A stretch of 64,000 bases of DNA from an uncultured Pseudomonadota bacterium. GTDB lineage: Bacteria > Myxococcota_A > UBA9160 > PR03. This document shows positions 59,671 through 64,000 of this stretch, in pieces. Numbering within the stretch: the stretch's first letter is position 1; every line of letters begins with the position of its first letter. The stretch lies in contig CAADGG010000075.1 of assembly GCA_900696485.1 (NCBI GenBank), positions 1 through 64,000 on the forward strand, written 5' to 3'. Under the pieces are notes generated by a model. It had not been told where the DNA came from and made no database searches. It saw only the letters and a list, made by a program, of their open reading frames with translations. A program made the translations under genes and the position numbers.

Positions 59671-61243
59671 CGCGACGGCGGCGCCACGCGAGCGTTGCGA
59701 CCAGCGCGGTGGCGGCGAGCGTGCTCGTGGGTTCCGGGAGCTTTTCGACGGCGCCCGCGGTGCAGGCCTCCGTGTCGCGTCGCCGGCCGCGTTGGTCCGT
59801 GTCCGGACATCCGCCGCGCGGAATCGACGCCGGCGACGTCGCCGCCGGCTCGATCGTCAGCGTCGGTCCGCCGTTGTCCTGCAACGCACCGAGCTCGGAA
59901 TCCGCGGTCGTGATCGCTGCACTGCACAGGGCATCCGGCGCATCGGACTGCCCGCTCGCGCGCAGGATCGGCCACTGCAGATTGCCACCGCCCTCCACGA
60001 GGGGCGAGAGGCACGAGATCGGGTTCCACGCATTGCCGGCGACATGACCGTCTACGATCGAGTTCGCGAGCACGACGGACCCGCCGCCGGTCGTCGCAGC
60101 CGCAAACGCAACGGGGCCTGGCGCCGCATTGCGCGCGATCGTCGCGTGGCGAATCACGCCGGTGACGCCGGCGGAGATCGCGAGCCCTCCGGCGAGGCTC
60201 GAGAGCGCCGTGTTCTCCGCGATCGTCACGTTGGTCGCCTCGATCGTCGTCCCGTTCGGGCCGAGGAACAGACCGCCTGCCGAGCGCGCCTCGTTCCACG
60301 CGATGGTCGAGTCCTGGATCTGGATCTGGACGCCTTGCAGATACATCCCGCCGGCCATGCTGGTCGCCTGATCGGGAATCCGGTTCGACAGCACGCTGGT
60401 CTCGAGGATCGAGAGCGGGCCGACGCCGTTGTTCGAGACGCGGAACATGCCGCCGCCGAAGGCGTTCGCATGGTTCCCGACGAGGCTGACGCCGCACAGG
60501 GACTGGATCTGGTCGTTCCCGTCACTGTAGATCCCGCCGCCGTTGCCGCCTTGGCCCGGATTGCCTCCGCTGCCCGTCGCGGCGTTGTCGGCGAGCATCG
60601 TATCGACGAGTGTGAGATCCGCGAACAGCACGCCGATCGCGCCTCCGTTCGAGGCCTGATTGCCGGTGAACAACGAGGCGACGATGGTGACCTCGCCCGT
60701 GCCGGCGCTGTAGATGGCGCCGCCTGCGACGTCCTGTCCCGTGGCGGGCCCGCGGTTGTCGACGAACTCCGTCGCGACGACCCGCAGGCTGCCGCCACGG
60801 ACCCAGATGGCACCGCCGCCGCGCGCCGTGTCCTCGCCGCTGACAGCGCTCGAGTTGCCGCGGACGAAGCGGATTCGCTGCACCGTGAGCCGCGGCGTAC
60901 CGAGCTCGAAGCTCGACGGGACCGAGAGGATCCTCGATTCGTGACCGCCATCGAGCGTCACGAGGCCGCCTCCGTCGAGGACGGTATCCTGCGTGATCGC
61001 CTTTGCGGAGGTGATCGGGAGTGTCACCGGACCGGGACCGCATGCGAAGGTGACGACACCGCCCGTGGTGAGCGCCGCGGCGAGCCCCTGCTCCGTGCAC
61101 GGCACGTCGACCCCGACGACCGTCGTCGGCTGGCTCACGTCGGCGAGCCCGATCGGCGCCGGGCACGCAGCGTGCGCGGCGTGGGCGATGAGCACGAGTC
61201 CGATTCCGAGCAGCGAGGCGGCGGGCCGCATCGAAGGCTTCAT
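59609..61243 (-). CDS. Right-handed beta-helix PEP-CTERM-like exported protein
   Basis: From ATG 61243 the product is 544 aa. It has a signal peptide (SLLGIGLVLIAHAAHA), then a long run of parallel-beta-helix coils rich in G-G-A-I and N-x-A/T turns (GGAIWVRGGSL, NGGAIGVLFADLTLVDTML, GGMFRVSNNGVGPLSILETS). This is typical of choice-of-anchor Q or pectin-lyase-like surface proteins. The end is EKLPEPTSTLAATALVATLA then WRRRRA, a PEP-CTERM-like anchor. The last roughly 20 residues (from RQERGRVHSST) are encoded by hairpin copy 3, so the native stop was probably lost when the repeat inserted. Confidence 0.82.
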   Translation of the reverse strand: MKPSMRPAASLLGIGLVLIAHAAHAACPAPIGLADVSQPTTVVGVDVPCTEQGLAAALTTGGVVTFACGPGPVTLPITSAKAITQDTVLDGGGLVTLDGGHESRILSVPSSFELGTPRLTVQRIRFVRGNSSAVSGEDTARGGGAIWVRGGSLRVVATEFVDNRGPATGQDVAGGAIYSAGTGEVTIVASLFTGNQASNGGAIGVLFADLTLVDTMLADNAATGSGGNPGQGGNGGGIYSDGNDQIQSLCGVSLVGNHANAFGGGMFRVSNNGVGPLSILETSVLSNRIPDQATSMAGGMYLQGVQIQIQDSTIAWNEARSAGGLFLGPNGTTIEATNVTIAENTALSSLAGGLAISAGVTGVIRHATIARNAAPGPVAFAAATTGGGSVVLANSIVDGHVAGNAWNPISCLSPLVEGGGNLQWPILRASGQSDAPDALCSAAITTADSELGALQDNGGPTLTIEPAATSPASIPRGGCPDTDQRGRRRDTEACTAGAVEKLPEPTSTLAATALVATLAWRRRRARQERGRVHSSTFPEGKVDE

Positions 61244-61422
61244 CGTTCGATCGCGCGTCGTGCTGAAGTCGCCCGGGAGATCCGACGCCGGATCGCAAGG
61301 ATGCCGATGCCGGCGTCTCATGCACCGGAACGACACGGAGATCGAGAGACCGATCCCACCGGCCGAGCCTCGCTGCGGGCCGGGAAGTTGCGTATTCTGC
61401 GCCCCACAAACAGGGGGGAGGC

Positions 61423-62298
61423 GTGCGACAGACTCGACGACAGACCCGACGACCGGCGCGACGACCGGCGCGACGGCCGGCGCGATGGGTCCGGATCGCG
61501 TGTGCGTCGTTGCCGCTGGGACTGGCGCTGATCGGATGCTACTCGGAGACCTCCATTTCGCGCGCATTCGCCCGAAACGGCGGTATCTGCACAATGGGAA
61601 CCTCCGATGTGTTCCTGGAAGCCGTGGCGCCGAGCGCGAGTTTCGACGTCGACTCGAGCGCCCCCGGCAGCACCACCGGCCTGCGCGTGGTGTTCCACAT
61701 TCCGCAGGGCGTGCGCGAAGTGCACGAGGCCGTCTTCGTCGCCCCGGCGGCGTTCGGCTTCCTCGGCTTCGACGCGCTGGGGGCCGGCGCGCCGATCGGG
61801 AAATGGGAGTTCGACTTCGCCCTGCCGGATGGCGTCTTCGACGATCCGGCCAACCGGACGCTCGACCATTTCGCGCTCGACGCCGACAGCGCCTTCTCGG
61901 ACAGCGACGCATCCGGCGGTCTGACCGCGACCGACCCGACGGTGAGCCACAGCCTCGGACTCGCAGGCGAGCACGTGTTCACGATCTCGCTGCCGGCCGG
62001 CGGCGACGGCGATCCGGGCAGCTGTCTGTCCCGCTTTCCGACGGACATCCGCTACACGCTCTTCGACGGGATCCTCGTCAACCCGGACTCGGCCGGTCCG
62101 TACACGGTGGCCATCGAGGCCACGTCGATCGATCTCGACACCGGAGGCGCCTCCGACGGCTTCGGTCCCGATGAACCCCTGCTCTTCACGAAGGACGTCA
62201 TCGTCCAGGTGCCGGAGCCGGCGGCGGCGACGCTGTCCGCCGCAGCGCTGGCGAGCGTGCTGCTGCTCCGCCGCCGCCAACACGCTCGGCGGCGCTGA
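61423..62298 (+). CDS. PEP-CTERM-like protein with a lipobox-like signal
   Basis: The 291-aa product begins at GTG 61423 after GGGGGGAG. An Arg-rich N-terminus encoded by 12-bp tandem repeats ([14 protein letters not shown]) leads into a hydrophobic segment ending in LGLALIGCYSE, which looks like a lipobox. A beta-rich domain follows (LRVVFHIPQGVREVHEAVFV; HVFTISLPAGGDGDPGS). The C-terminus VPEPAAATLSAAALASVLLL then RRRQHARRR is the PEP-CTERM layout. Having both a lipid and a PEP-CTERM anchor would be unusual. No known enzymatic domain is seen. Confidence 0.72.
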   Translation: MRQTRRQTRRPARRPARRPARWVRIACASLPLGLALIGCYSETSISRAFARNGGICTMGTSDVFLEAVAPSASFDVDSSAPGSTTGLRVVFHIPQGVREVHEAVFVAPAAFGFLGFDALGAGAPIGKWEFDFALPDGVFDDPANRTLDHFALDADSAFSDSDASGGLTATDPTVSHSLGLAGEHVFTISLPAGGDGDPGSCLSRFPTDIRYTLFDGILVNPDSAGPYTVAIEATSIDLDTGGASDGFGPDEPLLFTKDVIVQVPEPAAATLSAAALASVLLLRRRQHARRR

Positions 62299-62467
62299 GG
62301 ATCCGTGCCGGCCGACGGGGTCTGCCGGCACGGATCTCGCCGCGCCGGCCCGGCCGCCCGCCGCGGTTGACGACACCGCGCTTCCCGGCGACGCTGTCGG
62401 GACCTTGCGGTCAACCCCCACGACCGTCGCGTCGATGAATCCCGGCGAGCCCCCCGAAAGGTTTGCC

Positions 62468-63703
62468 ATGCGCTGCGACTGCTGTCCCGATCTGGATCCC
62501 CGAACGCTTCGCCCGGCCCCGCGGCGGGGTCCGCTCGCGCTGGCCCTGGCGCTCGGGCTCGCAGCGGGACTCGCGGGGTGCGCGTCGGGCGGCGCTTCCT
62601 CGCGTGCGGCGGCCAGCGGCATCGCGCCGTCGACGACCGCGCGGATGGTGAGCGAGCGCGCTGTCCCGGTGGAGCAGGACGTCGCCGCCGAACCGGAACG
62701 GGACGCGCGCGAGCGCGCGTATCACGACGCGCTCGCACGTCTGCGCGCCGAGCGCGAGCCGGCGCCGGATCGCAACGCCCCGCCGACGCCAGCCGTGCTC
62801 GCGGCGCGCGCAAAGGGCTGGGGCTGGATGGTCGATCAGGTCGCGAGCCACGGCATCCCGCGCGAGCGCGCCGCCCGCGCATTCGCCGATGACCGCATGC
62901 CGCCGTTCGACGGCCTCTACTTCGGCCTCGATCCGCGGGAATCCCAGGCGCTGTATCGCCACTTCCTGCGCCGCGACAGCGTCGCCCGCGCGCAGCGCTG
63001 CGCGTCGACCCACGCCCGCACACTCGACGCCGCACAGCGCATCCACGGCGTCGATGGCTCCGTGCTCGCCGCCATCCTGCACGTCGAGACGGCCTGCGGC
63101 CGCAACACCGGCCGCAGTGTCGTACTGCATCGGCTGGCACGGCTCGCGATGGCGAACGAGCCGCACAACGTCGCTCGCAACCTGTCGCGCAACACACCGA
63201 AGACCGGCGCCATCGACCCGCAGCTCGCCGAACGCGTGCGCGCACGAGCCCGCTACCTGCAGGGGATCTTCTATCCGCAGGTGGTGGCGACCTTCGAGAT
63301 CGCCGCACAGAACGACATCGACCCGCTCGACCTCCGCGGCTCTTCGGCCGGTGCCTTCGGCTACCCGCAATTCCTGCCGCTCAACTACATCGCGTTCGGC
63401 ACCGACGGCAACGGTGACGGCCGGATCAGCCTCTACGATCCGGAGGACGCGATCGCGTCGGCAGCGCGTTTCCTCCGCAGCTACGGCTGGAAGCCGCGCA
63501 TGACGGCTGCCGGGCGGCGCGAGATGATCTGGCACTACAACCGCTCGGATGCGTACATCGATGCGGTGCTCGGTCTCGCCGACCAGATCCGGGCCGCCCG
63601 CACGATCGAGACCGCGATCGCGGGCGCCCCGTCCGGCGAGTTCCTGGTGCCGACGGCCGCGTCCGGCGCCGACCTCGACGTCCCGCTCGTGCGGCATCCC
63701 TGA
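62468..63703 (+). CDS. mltB: MltB-type lytic murein transglycosylase lipoprotein
   Basis: From ATG 62468 (AAAGG upstream) the 411-aa product has a signal peptide and lipobox (ALGLAAGLAGCAS), a low-complexity linker and the GH103-type catalytic domain. The catalytic Glu is in AAILHVETACGRNTGRSVVL, and GSSAGAFGYPQFLPLNYIAF corresponds to the family's A-G-A-x-G-x-P-Q-F motif. DGNGDGRISLYDPEDAIASA is the EF-hand-like loop and helix. It cleaves glycan strands to 1,6-anhydro products in the periplasm. Ending 25 bp from the convergent lnt gene, it stands alone on its strand. Confidence 0.9.
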   Translation: MRCDCCPDLDPRTLRPAPRRGPLALALALGLAAGLAGCASGGASSRAAASGIAPSTTARMVSERAVPVEQDVAAEPERDARERAYHDALARLRAEREPAPDRNAPPTPAVLAARAKGWGWMVDQVASHGIPRERAARAFADDRMPPFDGLYFGLDPRESQALYRHFLRRDSVARAQRCASTHARTLDAAQRIHGVDGSVLAAILHVETACGRNTGRSVVLHRLARLAMANEPHNVARNLSRNTPKTGAIDPQLAERVRARARYLQGIFYPQVVATFEIAAQNDIDPLDLRGSSAGAFGYPQFLPLNYIAFGTDGNGDGRISLYDPEDAIASAARFLRSYGWKPRMTAAGRREMIWHYNRSDAYIDAVLGLADQIRAARTIETAIAGAPSGEFLVPTAASGADLDVPLVRHP

Positions 63704-63728
63704 CGGCGCCCGGACGGCGGGGCGACGT

Positions 63729-64000
63729 TCAAGAACGAGAGGGATCCCGGAAGCGCGCGGGGTTCCTGTCGTCGGATCTGCACGCGCGGACACGCGCCGC
63801 CAGCAGCAGCGCGCCGGCACCCCCGAGCGCGGTCGGGCCGAGCCAATCGCCCCAGCGCAGCATGAGGGTCGCGACGGCGGGGCCGGCCGGCACCTCGGCC
63901 ACCAGCACGTCGCGTTGGTGCACGGCGAGGCTCGCGAGCAGGGTGCCCTCGGCGTCGATCGCCGCCGTGATACCCGTGTTGGTCGCACGAATCTGCGGGA
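63729..64000 (-). CDS. lnt: Apolipoprotein N-acyltransferase, C-terminal part (cut by window edge)
   Basis: The last 90 codons of a minus-strand gene are visible; the start lies beyond 64000. The residues QIRATNTGITAAIDAEGTLL, ASLAVHQRDVLVAEVP, and then a final hydrophobic helix (LRWGDWLGPTALGGAGALLL) match the end of Lnt. The R-A-T-N-T-G-I-T motif is the conserved nitrilase-like segment and WGDW precedes the last membrane helix. Lnt N-acylates lipoproteins in the inner membrane, consistent with the many lipoproteins here. Confidence 0.85.
   Translation of the reverse strand, partial: PQIRATNTGITAAIDAEGTLLASLAVHQRDVLVAEVPAGPAVATLMLRWGDWLGPTALGGAGALLLAARVRACRSDDRNPARFRDPSRS

Overview
The window is high-GC DNA with dense, mostly tightly packed genes and frequent GTG and TTG starts. 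It comes from a Gram-negative bacterium: there are lipobox lipoproteins, an RND efflux pump, a lytic transglycosylase, the 3' end of an apolipoprotein N-acyltransferase gene and three proteins with PEP-CTERM-like tails. The gene set (FTR1 with a cytochrome c domain, SHOCT lipoprotein, sigma-54 regulator, paired phosphodiesterases) fits an uncultured deltaproteobacterial or Myxococcota-type lineage, but no rRNA or other decisive marker is present, so this is an inference.

Layout. 1-5.7 kb: housekeeping and hypothetical genes (DUF4097-like protein, sirtuin, rhomboid protease, luciferase-like oxidoreductase, NUDIX hydrolase, endonuclease III, alpha/beta hydrolase). 5.7-12.7 kb: a broken locus in which a giant multidomain surface lipoprotein runs out of frame into the headless C-terminal part of an AAA/TPR regulator. 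13-15 kb: a PEP-CTERM-like protein and a LuxR-type regulator. 15-21.7 kb: a cluster of a TPR lipoprotein, two tandem alkaline-phosphatase-superfamily phosphodiesterases, a ribbon-helix-helix-like small protein, an unknown membrane protein and a sulfotransferase. 21.7-25.9 kb: RND adaptor and pump. 25.9-30.7 kb: a decayed, lower-GC accessory island with two IS110/IS1111-type transposase remnants, a transglutaminase-like gene, an S33 hydrolase, a DUF4160/HTH gene pair and a BrnT toxin remnant. 30.7-45 kb: cell-wall and housekeeping genes (histidine kinase, PBP1A, GshB, a histone-H1-like repeat protein, a sigma-54 response regulator, DacB-type carboxypeptidase, GalE, DNA alkyl-transferase, a Cys/Met PLP enzyme) and an iron-uptake pair (FTR1 with SHOCT lipoprotein), then GpsA. 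46.3-57.2 kb: a complex I operon in the order A-E-F-G-H-J-K-L-M-N, with B, C, D and I absent. 57.3-64 kb: vWA protein, phosphoserine aminotransferase, two PEP-CTERM-like proteins, MltB-type transglycosylase, partial Lnt.

The most striking non-coding signal is a family of three near-identical long hairpins (about 80 bp, perfect arms of 40-42 bp) at 44881, 57211 and 59587. All lie at gene 3' ends, and they differ from one another by changes matched on both arms. A separate 198-bp nested palindrome lies at 34107-34304. No tRNA, rRNA or CRISPR array was seen.
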